From: Tubulanus polymorphus
Taxonomy: Eukaryota; Nemertea; Palaeonemertea; Tubulaniformes; Tubulanidae
DNA: 60,000 nt
Assembly (NCBI RefSeq): GCF_964204645.1
Contig: NC_134031.1
Location: 4,325,001 to 4,385,000, forward strand
Direction: 5' to 3'
Part shown: one piece after another, positions 40,301 through 53,200 of the stretch
Layout: each line of letters starts with the position of its first letter
Numbering within the stretch: the first letter of the stretch is position 1
Notes under the pieces: model-generated
The model's input: only the letters and a program-made list of their open reading frames with translations
Told to the model about the DNA's origin: nothing
Database searches by the model: none
Program-made: the position numbers and the translations under genes

Positions 40301-43300
40301 AATCATTCTAAATTTGTCATTTCTACTAACTCAAGTATATTCGATTCAAGGAATCGGAGATGAGCGAATCGCGGCCGACGAAGGTTTTCCAGTGAACGAA
40401 CGGAACGCAGACAGACCGCAAATTGACTGAATAATAACAGATTAATGCTATAAATCCTGCCATTAACTCATTATTAGATGAGTCATAAGACTGTGTGTAT
40501 GAATGAATGAATGAATGAATGAATGACACAGGATTCTTATAGACGATATCTTCAACGCGCACCACCGGTACTGAGAATTAATGCAACCCGAGAATCAATA
40601 CTGTCTTCAACATCCAACAAAACAAAACAGTTCAACACGACTCAGACTCTAAAGCCATTAGAAGACCGAGGGGATTGTTATAAAACGTTATAAAATTTGC
40701 TAAGTGTTAAGATCAGCAAAGCGGTCCATCACTTAAATTTACTGTTACTAATACATAGTCGAGACTTAAGTTCAATAGTAGTCTGGGGTTCCTTAGTTGT
40801 GGGAACACCAATCTTAGACCAACTTAGTTCTATAGTCGGATTTAACAACTTTTGACCAGTGTTAAAATGTAAGACCACTTTTGGACTTAAGTCTTGAATA
40901 TGGAACTTGGCCCTGAAGTGTTAAGAATGGCTATAGAGCTGAGATGGTCTTAGACTGGTCTTAAGCCATGACTTTGAAACGGCTCCAGGGCCCCGGGTTC
41001 ACGGACTTATATTCGGAAAGTGTTTCAAATTTTGCGTTAGTTGTTTTTCGATAATCGCGCGGAAAAGATAACAAGCCAATCCCTAGATATTCCGAGCGAA
41101 GGGTTAAAGTTAATACCCGTTCATAAAAATTGGTTGGATAAATAAAAATGATGTTCAGTACATAATTTCGTGCGCGCGACATTGCTTCATCAAATATCAA
41201 TCATGTATAAATTGAATACGCAGCTAGTTGAGAATGCCAATTACGCAAGGCAATTTCAGAATTCATCTGATAACGCAGAAATAGATATATCAGAGCTCTT
41301 TCTATGGTTTTTTTTTACTGAATATGCTAGCAGTACTGATTATACTAGTACACGGTGGCCACTTTCTGTCCGTTTACAAATCCCCGTGGTTTTCCCTGAT
41401 TTTTCCATGTTATAACAAAAAATTCCCCAAGTAAATCAGAAAAATGTCTAGGTTTTAAAATGTTACAATTCATATTCATTCATTTCTCAATGAATCACAT
41501 AGTCAATATGACCAGAATTCCTTGAGTTTTCCAGGTTTTTGGTAAAATTTGTCAGATTCCGTTTTCCCAGATTTTTTCTTGATTTTTTCAGATTTTTCCA
41601 GGTCAGTGGCCACCAGACCGTAGTACGAAATAAACTTAACTTTTAACTAAAACCTAACACGAAAAATATGCGTTCCATCCCCACTTACCCAGACGTAAAC
41701 TGCCGATTTCGCGATACCTGTACTTCCGTTTACCGCGTGCGCGGTTGAAAAATCCGGACAACTTCGGATAACGTTTCAAACTGAAATATTTACTCGCCCA
41801 TAAAATCGGGGCCGATTTCCATAAATCGTCCATCGTCGCGAAGAAAAAAAAAAACCGAGATCTATTCTAATCGTAAAACGAGGTCGACGTTGACCGCGGA
41901 GATCATCGGTCTAATTTTAGTCGCGTAATCCGGACGAGAACATTTTTATTTTAGTCGCGTAATCCGGACGAGAACATTTTTGCGGCTTAAACCTAATAAG
42001 GTAGTCCTTAAAAAAACCCTCGAAGAGAGTCGTTTTTGAAATATTCGCCGCTCGGCTCATCTACCCGCGGAGACAAGTAGTTATTAAAATAAAAATCCCG
42101 ACGAAAGACGACGACGACGGCGTCTAAATGTCAAACGAACGTTCCCAACTCGAACGGCTAGAGCGAAATATCCTGGTCAGCTTCACCAGTACATCCCGAT
42201 AGGTCTTGTATCGATAAACACTGAATAGTTCAGGGCACTGTTCTGAGTTCATCTGATCTTCTATCCTATTGCGAGTCTGCGTAAGATAAGAAATTCGCTT
42301 TCGCATTTTACCAGCAACCGGTGAGATCATCGACGGTAGACCTAACGCTTAATACCCTCCATATCCGTAAAATCATCGCTTTTTTCCTTTCAGCAAAAAC
42401 ATTCATTCACTGGTATAGTGAGGCGATGTGTGGCTATACAACTATTTCAATATATATGATATCGAAAAGGTGCGGAAAAAATTGTTGCCAAGACAAAATA
42501 AACATCCTCGTTCCTCTTCGTCTTTGCTGAGAACTACTGCGGATATACGTACGTATGAAATCCATATAGTTACGTAATAATATATACGCATAAAAATATG
42601 ACTATCTCTTCTCGCTGCGGCGGCGCGCAGACAGGCAGCACTTCATCGTGAACTCATTTCAACTGGCGCAGAGATCGGTTATAGACTGATGGCTCGATAG
42701 GATGCGCAGTCATCTCGCTAACAATTCTATAATTCATGAATATCTCCCCTGATTGTTGAACTTCCGACGAATTTAGCTTCTAGATACGCCTTGTTTACCG
42801 TTTCGAAATCCGCCTACGGATGACAAGTTCAATAAGGTATCTCTACCGCCTCGACCTTTTTTGCGCGATTATCCGATGGCGAATTCGATGCCCATCGTCG
42901 TCGTCGTTCTCTTTCTCTCTCTCTCTCGTTAGGTCTTTCCCTCGTTAACGCTCGAAACTAATTAACTAAAACGTTGTCTTAAGAGTCGAGGTTCGGCGCG
43001 CTGTAATCTACGTAATCAACCTCATCCCGTATTCCGGACATTCTCGCTCGGATAAATGGCCGATTCGTGCGCTTTATCTATAAACATAGACCATCTATAA
43101 ACATAGACCATCGATATATACACGTCTGTACGTCCGACCTGAAAACAAGTCGACCTGAAGCAACCCCTCAACCTCGAACGCTCTCTCACTCTCTCTCTCT
43201 ATCCGAAATGCTACGCTATCATGAAAGAACTACGTATCGACGACGATTTAAACCCTGAACGTTTTCCATCGACGAATCAAATGATGGCATGACTTCGGCG

Positions 43301-44253
43301 ACGTGTAGAAGCTTAGTCAGTCATCGACTGGTAAATGAGATGGCTCATCCTAAACATAAGCTCAATGGTATCATTCGCTCTCTCTCTCTCTCTCCTTCTC
43401 TCTCTCCTTCTCTCTCTCCTTCTCTCTCTCCTTCTCTCTCTCCTTCTCTCTCTCCTTCTCTCTCTCCTTCTCTCTCTCCTTCTCTCTCTCCTTCTCTCTC
43501 TCCTTCTCTCTCTCCTTCTCTCTCTCCTTCTCTCTCTCCTTCTCTCTCTCCTTCTCTCTCTCCTTCTCTCTCTCCTTCTCTCTCTCCTTCTCTCTCTCCT
43601 TCTCTCTCTCCTTCTCTCTCTCCTTCTCTCTCTCCTTCTCTCTCTCCTTCTCTCTCTCCTTCTCTCTCTCCTTCTCTCTCTCCTTCTCTCTCTCCTTCTC
43701 TCTCTCCTTCTCTCTCTCCTTCTCTCTCTCCTTCTCTCTCTCCTTCTCTCTCTCCTTCTCTCTCTCCTTCTCTCTCTCCTTCTCTCTCTCCTTCTCTCTC
43801 TCCTTCTCTCTCTCCTTCTCTCTCTCCTTCTCTCTCTCCTTCTCTCTCTCCTTCTCTCTCTCCTTCTCTCTCTCCTTCTCTCTCTCCTTCTCTCTCTCCT
43901 TCTCTCTCTCCTTCTCTCTCTCCTTCTCTCTCTCCTTCTCTCTCTCCTTCTCTCTCTCCTTCTCTCTCTCCTTCTCTCTCTCCTTCTCTCTCTCCTTCTC
44001 TCTCTCCTTCTCTCTCTCCTTCTCTCTCTCCTTCTCTCTCTCCTTCTCTCTCTCCTTCTCTCTCTCCTTCTCTCTCTCCTTCTCTCTCTCCTTCTCTCTC
44101 TCCTTCTCTCTCTCCTTCTCTCTCTCCCTCTCTCCCTCTCTCCCTCTCTCCCTCTCTCCCTCTCTCCCTCTCTCCCTCTCTCCCTCTCTCCCTCTCTCCC
44201 TCTCTCCCTCTCTCCCTCTCTCCCTCTCTCCCTCTCTCCCTCTCTCCCTCTCC

Positions 44254-44299
<46 letters not shown>

Positions 44300-47200
44300 A
44301 AGGATAAGAACGTTTGATCTCTATCCAATAAATGGAATACTTTTCTAGAAATCGTGTCAAACCTGAAGCAAGTGCGGATCTACGATTGATTGAAGGGGTG
44401 GACCTGATAATTGAAATGGGCACGTCATTTGATAAGAGCAATTTGACAAATTTGGTAATGCAAGGGCAGCAAGCCGAACATTCGGGGTTCTGGTGGTCCT
44501 CCCACAGAAAATTTCAGACTAAATGGGCTTTTCTGGTCCTGATCGCGACCCATTTGGATTTACATATTTTAAAATCGTCAGATATCCAGACTTTTTCATC
44601 TTTTTCCAAAAAAATGACGAAACTTTTTAGAGGGCACTTTCGAATTTTGAAGAGAGTGCACCAATCCACATGGTCCATCCCCCTTAATCCACCCTTGTGA
44701 ACCATATTTAACGAATAACCCTCAAGATCACAGTACCGAAGAAGCCAAACTCAATTTCACCACAATCTAGGACACTCTTTCCTAACATAAAATCGCCAGC
44801 TTTGATATCCAAATCTGAAAACCGTATCGATAGCCGATCTCGACTTACCCTTTTTATTTCTGACGTTATAAGCCGGCTCGTCGGAGGACGACGATGACAC
44901 GCATGATAAACTTTTTAAATCCATTTCGAAGCATCTTTGTCGTTCGTAAATGAAGTCAACATGTCGTTTATCGACGAAAAAATCGCAAGTAAGGAATACA
45001 ACGAACGGTTACGCGACCAGGTGCGTTAACTCATTGATTACAGCTCTTTGTTTTGTGTGATTAATTGATAAAATGTCTCCGTGTATGAACAGTGTATGAT
45101 ATGACACATGGCATCGAATCTAGGTATGAGCTAAGTCAGACTTTCTCTGAAGGTATTTTCGCGTTCCGACTAAAAAGCAAATTGATAAGTTAATTGATTT
45201 TGTTTCGAAGGTTTTTATCGATTGGATATTTTTGATACAGGTTAACAAGCCAAAGTTATGAATCGACTTACTGATAACCGGACGATTTCCAAATGTTCCT
45301 CACTCAGGGGACAGTTTCAGCTAAATTAAGATCATTAACAACCATTTCAAATTAATCCTTTCAGTGCATTTATACTACAGTGCGGTGTATAAATCGGTAA
45401 TGGACTTTGCTAGTACACCGCACTGCAGTGTATTGATATTAGTTTTACTTCGATTGAAAGATGGCAGCACCTGTCAAACAGTGAAAATGATAACTAATGA
45501 TACGCCGCACCGTGGGGTAAACATACTATAGCGGTATGCCAGTTAGGGTTGAATTTCTTTAAAATTTTCAAATTAACTCCAGCACCTTTAGGTATTGCTT
45601 AGTCAGCACTGAAAGGGTTAAACTGTTCTAGATAAATCTAAGTAAATATCTAAAAATTTGTCAGTGTTCACAGATTAAGTCGCGCATATGCACGAGGAGG
45701 AGACACACTTTTCATACGGTACGGAGTAACGCATCGATTGACGTCGTCGATGCCGATGACTAACCGCGCAAGCAAAACGCCGAACAACTGAACGCTAAAA
45801 CTGTCTGAAGCACAATGAATAACCGATAGAAATCAAATACGATTGAGATAAAAATCCGCGGCGTTCACGCAATTTTTACGTACGTCCGTCCGATACGACG
45901 AATTCGCACCGACGATGAGGCCGTCAAATTTGCGACTTCCGTCTGTTAAAAGTAAACGAATGATCCAATCAAAGTATCCAATCAAATGATCCAATCAAAC
46001 GTTCCAATCAAAGGATTCAATCGGCTGCTGCTGCTACTCTAGAGACCAACGTAATTTGACGAGCGTAATTCCGAGCGATAAACACCTTACAAATATTCCC
46101 CGGTCATTGTAAAGAAACTGCTTTCATAATAATATATAGCGCCGGAAATCAGCTGATAGACTGGTCTTTTGTTTACGACTATAAATTTATAAGCTTCAAT
46201 ATATAATAGATTCTCATAGCGCGATAGTTTCAATGAAATACACCCTATGTATATTTGTCGCATGTAGATTTATAGTCGCCTGAGAATTTTTTTTTAGCAC
46301 GCATAGGAAATAGAAATAACAAGTTTTCGTCCCATCTGTGTCATATACAATAAAACGCTGTCGCGCGTACTGAAAATGAAGTCACGTCGAGATCCGACCT
46401 AAATTTTCCGACTGAACAGAAAAAAGTCTTCGGTTTTTGCTTTCAAGAAATAATTTTCAGAATTTTTCATCAGACGCGTTCACACTACGTTATTAAGAGT
46501 GTGAACGTGGCTATTATTTCGAAATATCGGTTTGAAAAATAGTTTGTAGAATGATGAAAGCCTTTTTAACAGCCAAGAAAATCATAATTTGAACTCGATG
46601 ACATCAAGGGCAGATCGAAGTCTACTAGTCCCCCCTAAATTATTTGGGTGCCCTCAAAATCTTAAGGAAAACGCTTCTTTTTCATTTTGTAAAATGAAAT
46701 TATTCCCTCATGACACCCATCAAATAGCCTTGGAGAACGCCAAAATTTTAAAAAACGTGGCTTTGCACCTTCGGCACTCGCCATGTCAGGTTCCCTTCAT
46801 GTCGGGTACCCTGGTCCCCCATCTTCCAAAAATCCTGGCTCCGCCCTTGGACAAACCCCTGCCCCAGGTGACCAGGAATGACACTTTTGCATTGCATCAT
46901 CCTTAAAAGAATCGAAGACCCAGATTTTTGAATAAATCAAGTCATCTTGATTGATCTTAAAATCTACAAGGGGAAATAAATGAAATAGATGTAGTCGAGG
47001 CATTAAACTCCGGTTTCGAGTATAAAGTAATGAACAAAACGCTTCAGATGCCAGAAGAAATATTAATTCTTTAGTTCGCAAAGCTGGCCACCAGTCACTT
47101 ACTTAGCGATTACGGAAATAAGAATTATTTCCGAGAAACAGGTAACCTTCGCCTGATGACATTTGATCTGCATGTGACAACTGAGTACAAGGAGTGTGTG

Positions 47201-50200
47201 AACACCACACAGATATTTTATTTCATTCAGGGTTGGGCATACAGTGTCGTTGCTTAAATGTTAGCCAGGGAATCGAGATCAGTCAGTTCCACACAAATAA
47301 CGCAACAGAGATACTGAAATATAATTCCATAAATTTCAGGCGATGAACACAGTTATGAACTCATCAGCTGCCAGTTATGCTCTAAGATAGGTTTAAGATA
47401 ACCGGCAGCTAAATACCATAGTACCATGAATTTTTCATTGTCACCATAATGTCAACTGTCAACAGGTAAACTCTTATCTTGGGAGTAATCATTTGATCAC
47501 AATAATGTCAACTATAAAGCACTAGTTAACTATAACCTACGAGCGATCATCTCAAGAGATGATTGCTCGGAGTTGAGATGATTGCTTGTTGCCCTTTGAG
47601 CAATCTTTTGACAAATGATTACTGACCAACTTTTGCTCCAATCAACTTTTGAGCAACTGGCCCCAGATACCTTTCTTGCGATGACGACATGTAAGAAAAG
47701 CAGTAGATCCAGCAACCAGGTCACACACCACGCTGCCATCTTTACAGCACTGACAGAAAACTAACATCACTCGCGGAACAATCCGCGATAGAAAAAAAAA
47801 CTTACCGTGAACGTAAGCAGCGCAGCTGAACAAATCACCAACACGGTGCTGCCCCCTGCCGCACGATAACAGATTCATATCGCGGTGCTGCCCCCTGCCG
47901 GAGGATAACAGATTCAAATCGCTTGAATTTCGCCGGGAGCCCGAACAAGATAACACCTCGGCGTTACCCATAATAACCTCACTTCAAACAGATCTGATTA
48001 TCCATAAACAAACATATTCCACTTTTCCGATAACGGATCAAGGATGAATTAAAACAATTTTTTCAGAAAATGCAACAGGTCAAAACCATCATGTACCAAC
48101 TTCTCCCATTCTCCCAGCCGGTTGAACCGGAGAGTGCACTGTATTTACAAGATATCCTAAATTGGTGAATCCCGTGAAATGCTGCACTGTGAATCGAGAT
48201 GACGTCCGCAATTTCACTAACTCTTCACAATCGAAACCTCATTACGACTCCCGCGGTCAATTGCGCCGTGACTCCCGCGAGAGTCTTTGACGTTTAACGC
48301 GCTCGTTAGAATTCGGCGAGAGAAAGCCGATGAAATTTTATTACTTCGTCGTCTCGCGGTGGCGGATGTGTGCGAGTCACAACGGTAACCAATTGAAACC
48401 GATGGTGTGTACGTGTACTGTTTAGTACATCGATGACGACGATGAAAATGACGATGAAATAATAATAACCATTGACAAAACGCTATATCCGTGTTGTGAC
48501 GGTAATATGCACAGAATCCCACAATAATGACGAAAAAATATAACATGAAGTCCAAAATTGTTCCCTTAATCAGGGAGATGGGATTCCTGGCTTTGAGCTA
48601 GTAGTTTATCCAATGTTTCGACTATTTTCTACTAGTCATCTTCCGAGTATTCCTGAAGATGATGATGCAATAATAACCATTGACAAAACGCTACATCCCT
48701 GTTGTCACGGCAAAATGCACAGAATCCCACAATAATGACGAAAAAATATAACTTAGTCCAAAAATGTTCCCTTGAGCTAGCAGTTTATCCAATGTTTCGA
48801 CTATATTCTACTAGTCATCTGCAAGTATTCCTGAAGATGACGATTGGAAAAATAACCACTGACAAAACGCTATATCCGTGTTTAAAGGATAATATGCACA
48901 CAATCCCACAATAATGACGAAAAAATATAAATTTAAGTCTAAAAATGTTTATTCGAGCAAGTATTTTATTTAACGTTTCGACTATATTTTTCTAGTCATC
49001 TTTTGTGAGTATTCCTGAAGATGACTACTAGAATATATTCGAAGCGTCGAATAAACTACAAGCTCAAGGAAACATTTTCCACACTTAATATAATATTCTT
49101 CCGTTATTATTGCTGGATTCTCTCTACAGAAACAACGATGACGTATAAAATCGACGCAATATCTTCAGTTTTCGCAAGAAATTCATATATATCTCCACGC
49201 AAAACGATAGAGCCGAAAGAGCTTGTAGTCATCGGGGTAGAGACATCTGATGATGGAAATAATTTGAATGCACCACTAATTTACGTGTCTGCAGCATACA
49301 TCCCTTCGTATATATAGATCACAATGAAATTGCAATAATTCAGTTATGTTCGGTAATGTGCTATCTTATTATGAAGTATAATTTAGCCCCGCGGCTGTCG
49401 GCATAGATAGTTCTTTGATTAGCTACGAAATAATCAACTTAATTTTCAAGGTTGCGCAAGAATATCCGCGGCAAGGTAAAACTTGATGCGTTGAAAATGG
49501 GTACCACAATCACGAAGCCGAAAAATCAAAATTATATAAATATCATATCAAAATTTATTTTCAAAATCCAAATTTTAGGTTTGCCTCTATAAAAAAAACC
49601 AATGGTTTTTAGTGGAAAACCTAAAATTTGGATTTTTAGAAAAAAAGTTTTAATGTTTTGGCTTTGAGGGACTTGATATTTAAGAATTGCTGTTGTCAAG
49701 TTCATGCCCTCAGGGCCTCGTACCACGTTAGACGTAAAGTTCGATACTTGGAATTGAAATAATTTCGAGTTAAATCCGAGTCCTCAGTAATCAAAACACA
49801 TGGTCAAGTTGCTGAAAGGTGCGCAAAAGTTTTACTAGCAGACAAGCCCGGAGTAGAAGTAGACATTGGTATCCCTGGTAAATGAACAACCCCCCACCAA
49901 CCCCCTGTACGTAATACTGATAAATCGCAACATAATTCAAACAATACATATGACAATTTCACACACAGATAAACTTATATAGGTAAGGTTAACCAGGACG
50001 ATGATAATCTAGTGAAATTAAATCTTTTGTTTAAACATTTCTTCGCTTTATGGGTTTTCTGAGAATTTATCCCGCAGTTTCGAAGAAAAAAACCGGAATC
50101 AATAAGATAAAAAAGCGTGCGATGTTTAGAGAAACTCAACGCTTGTAGTAACAGCCTGAACGAGGCCTGTTAGAATCAACCCCCGGCGTTTTTTATGTAA

Positions 50201-53200
50201 TTATCCATATCTTATTTGTTTTACGCAGTCGGAGACTTGGCCACCAACGATCGAACTATAGTAGATAGTGGAGACCTCTCGTAGTCAAACACAGAACTAA
50301 TACAGCGTGCGAGGCAACAGATATTTCCACGAGAAAAACTTGAACATTTCGAAATACTGAAGTTTATAATTATTCAGTCGATGGCTGAAAACATGGCCGA
50401 TCAATACTGTTTAGCCCTTAATTAGATGTGTAATTAATGGTCAAGAGCCCCCAAACCTCTATCTGTGATCCTAACACTAGTCTGTGCCAGGAGGCTTAGA
50501 AGGAATTAAGAGTTCCGGCAAAAACCTGCAAGTCACCCCGAAAGCTCAAGTGGTAGAGCAATTGCCCTGCAAGCGAGAGATGCGTGAATGCTTTTCTCTG
50601 ACTTGTATCGCCCCCTATTAGTTTTCTTGTGAAACGTTTCTTAATCATATTATATCAAAAATACATAAAGATACATTCTTTATGTATTTTTGATTATATC
50701 TTATATTCTTCTCTTTTTCTCATATTGCTATCATCTTCTGCTTGTATCGTCTCTCTTTAATTTCATCGTATGTATTCATCATTATTTGTCTACCGTACTC
50801 ATATTCGTAACTCGTGTATTTATGTTAATATTTTATCGCATGTCATAATTCCTACGTAATTTGTGTATCATATGAAGCAATCGCATAACAATTCAAGTTG
50901 TCACTGTGTTACTTACTGGTCATTAATTCAAATCTATTGTTTAGATAATTGCTCGTAGTTCAAATACAGGAATCGAACGATATAAACACAGAATCGTTAC
51001 TGGGAACGTTCAGTACACGGAAGTTACGCTTGTTTTCTTACCTGAATGAGAACGTTGCTGCCACAGGAGTCTCAAAACCGGCGAACCGCGTCTACCCCAG
51101 AACTCGGGGTCGACGGACTGATCCGACGCCCTCCTCTGCTGCGCGCGCGGTCCAACGTCCGGTTCGACCGACGACCGACGCATAGGGGAATAAATCAGTC
51201 GTTCGCGGGGCAGCGGCGGAGTTTCAGACGACTTGCGACGCGCGTTCGGCGACGACGAAGGTTTCGAGCAGCAGCCGCCGTTCGGATGATACTTCACGAT
51301 TCCGCGCGTATCCGGTTTTTGCTGGCAGTATTTCCTCAAATCGGGCTCGTAAGAAGCCCGCCGAGGCCCGGGACTCGTCGGCAGCAGCCTCTCGAACGCC
51401 GCGTAATGAGGATCGTACGACGACCGCTTGAAGAGTAATTTCTGGCGAACCCCGCGACTCGACGCCGGTTTATCCGCCGACGCTTTCCGTTCCTGCATAA
51501 GTTTAAGATCGCGATACAGATTCTGATCGGAAGAATGGCGGAATATTTGAAGCGACCGATCCGGTAGAACTTTGCTATCGTGCGGACTGTGATCGAATGA
51601 ACGCCGACAACTGTAGAAACCGTGGTCGCTAGAAATACTGAAACTATCGGCGGCGGCCGAGTCGTCGCGCACGCGTCCGCCGAGCAGTTGCTCGAAACCT
51701 CGATCGATGGAGCACCGCGTTACCATCAACTCGGGCATGCACGACGCCGTCCGGTGCACCGACGATTGATCGGTCGCGTTCACATCAAACGAACCCCGTT
51801 TACCCCTAAACTTCGGTTCCGAAGGCGGAGAGTCGACTCCGCTGTAGTCGACTTCAGCATCAGCGGCCGCCGAGTATTTCACCAGGCTGTACGAGCCCTT
51901 CTTACGATATCTATCCATATCGACGACGTTTTTCATATCCATAAAACCGAGCGATTTTCGTTACGTCGAACGAGTCACGTTCGACGATTAATAAATTATT
52001 CATACGCCGCGACGACCGAACTGATGCGTCTATTCCGAGAGTACGTAATAAACATTTTAGTAACGGAGCTCGCGCGCGAAAAAAATCCTAATGAATATCT
52101 ATATCAACCATCGAAAATGATACGCGGCTGTAAACACTGGATTAATAATTCATAATAGAGACACGGAGATAGAGAACAGGCGTAATTGTGCAAACCAGTG
52201 CTGACAAACTACGATATCCCAAGACAATAACACTAAACAGTTGCAGCAGTATCAAACTTATTCTTTGTTCACCCTGCACTGTATGAGTGTATATTATGTG
52301 TATATTATGTATATATTACAATCATGAGCCCGAGAACAAAAGAATGACTTCACAATGGTCGATTGGTCTCGATCTCGCCGACCAGATAAGATTGTTTCGA
52401 CACAATTCGACGACACAATTCGACGACTTTGAGTGGATGAAACTGAAGATGCATCCGGATGCATTAACGATAAGAGCGTCGCGGCGAACTTTGCGGTGAG
52501 AATATACGCAAAACACTGAAATCAGGCGGCAGTACCGGCAGATGAAATCTATGAAATCCGCAAAATGGTCAAATTTTCCCAGCTTAGAATTGATGTATTT
52601 TTTTCAAACGTATAACGAAGCTTATATAACACGGCAAAAGTAACACCGAAATGGGGCAGCAATACCGGCAGATCAAACCATGAAATCCACAAAATGGTCA
52701 AATTCTCCTAGCTTAGGATTGATGTATTTTTCTCAAATGTATAAGTAACAAAGCTCCACAACACGGCAAAACGTTACACCGAAATTGGGTCACGGATCAA
52801 ACTATGAAATCCACAAAATGCTCAGATTCCCTTTGCTGAGGCTTGATGTATTTATTCTCACGTATATACAAGAAGCTGCACAAGACAGCGAACTCTGATA
52901 CAGCAGCGACAAGTGGTTCTACGAACGCACAGTATCGCTACCCGGGTCGTCGCTGATTACAATGACGAAACATCGCCGGCGGGCGCAAAACATGAAAATT
53001 CGCCGTCTACTTCGTGTCGCGGCGCGCGCGACTGAAATTGCGCCCGGAACGTTCTCATTCGTATATACGCATCAGTTAATCCTATCTAAGTATTATATCA
53101 GCATCATATCGTCGCTCGGCGCGTGAAGACGCAGAAGAAGAACTACGGCTCTCGATGATGTATCCAACCGCTGAAGCTATGTTAATTAACTTATCAGGGG

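Noticed and set aside
43345-44441. Four long open frames (327-356 codons) with Ser-Pro-Leu or Glu-Arg-Gly-Lys repeats
   Set aside because: They are direct translations of the 12-bp and 8-bp pyrimidine repeat on both strands; any frame is open, and there is no splice context.
48217-48555. 112-codon minus-strand frame upstream of first exon C
   Set aside because: Runs through the tandem repeat and lacks a phase-1 donor; coding evidence is weak.
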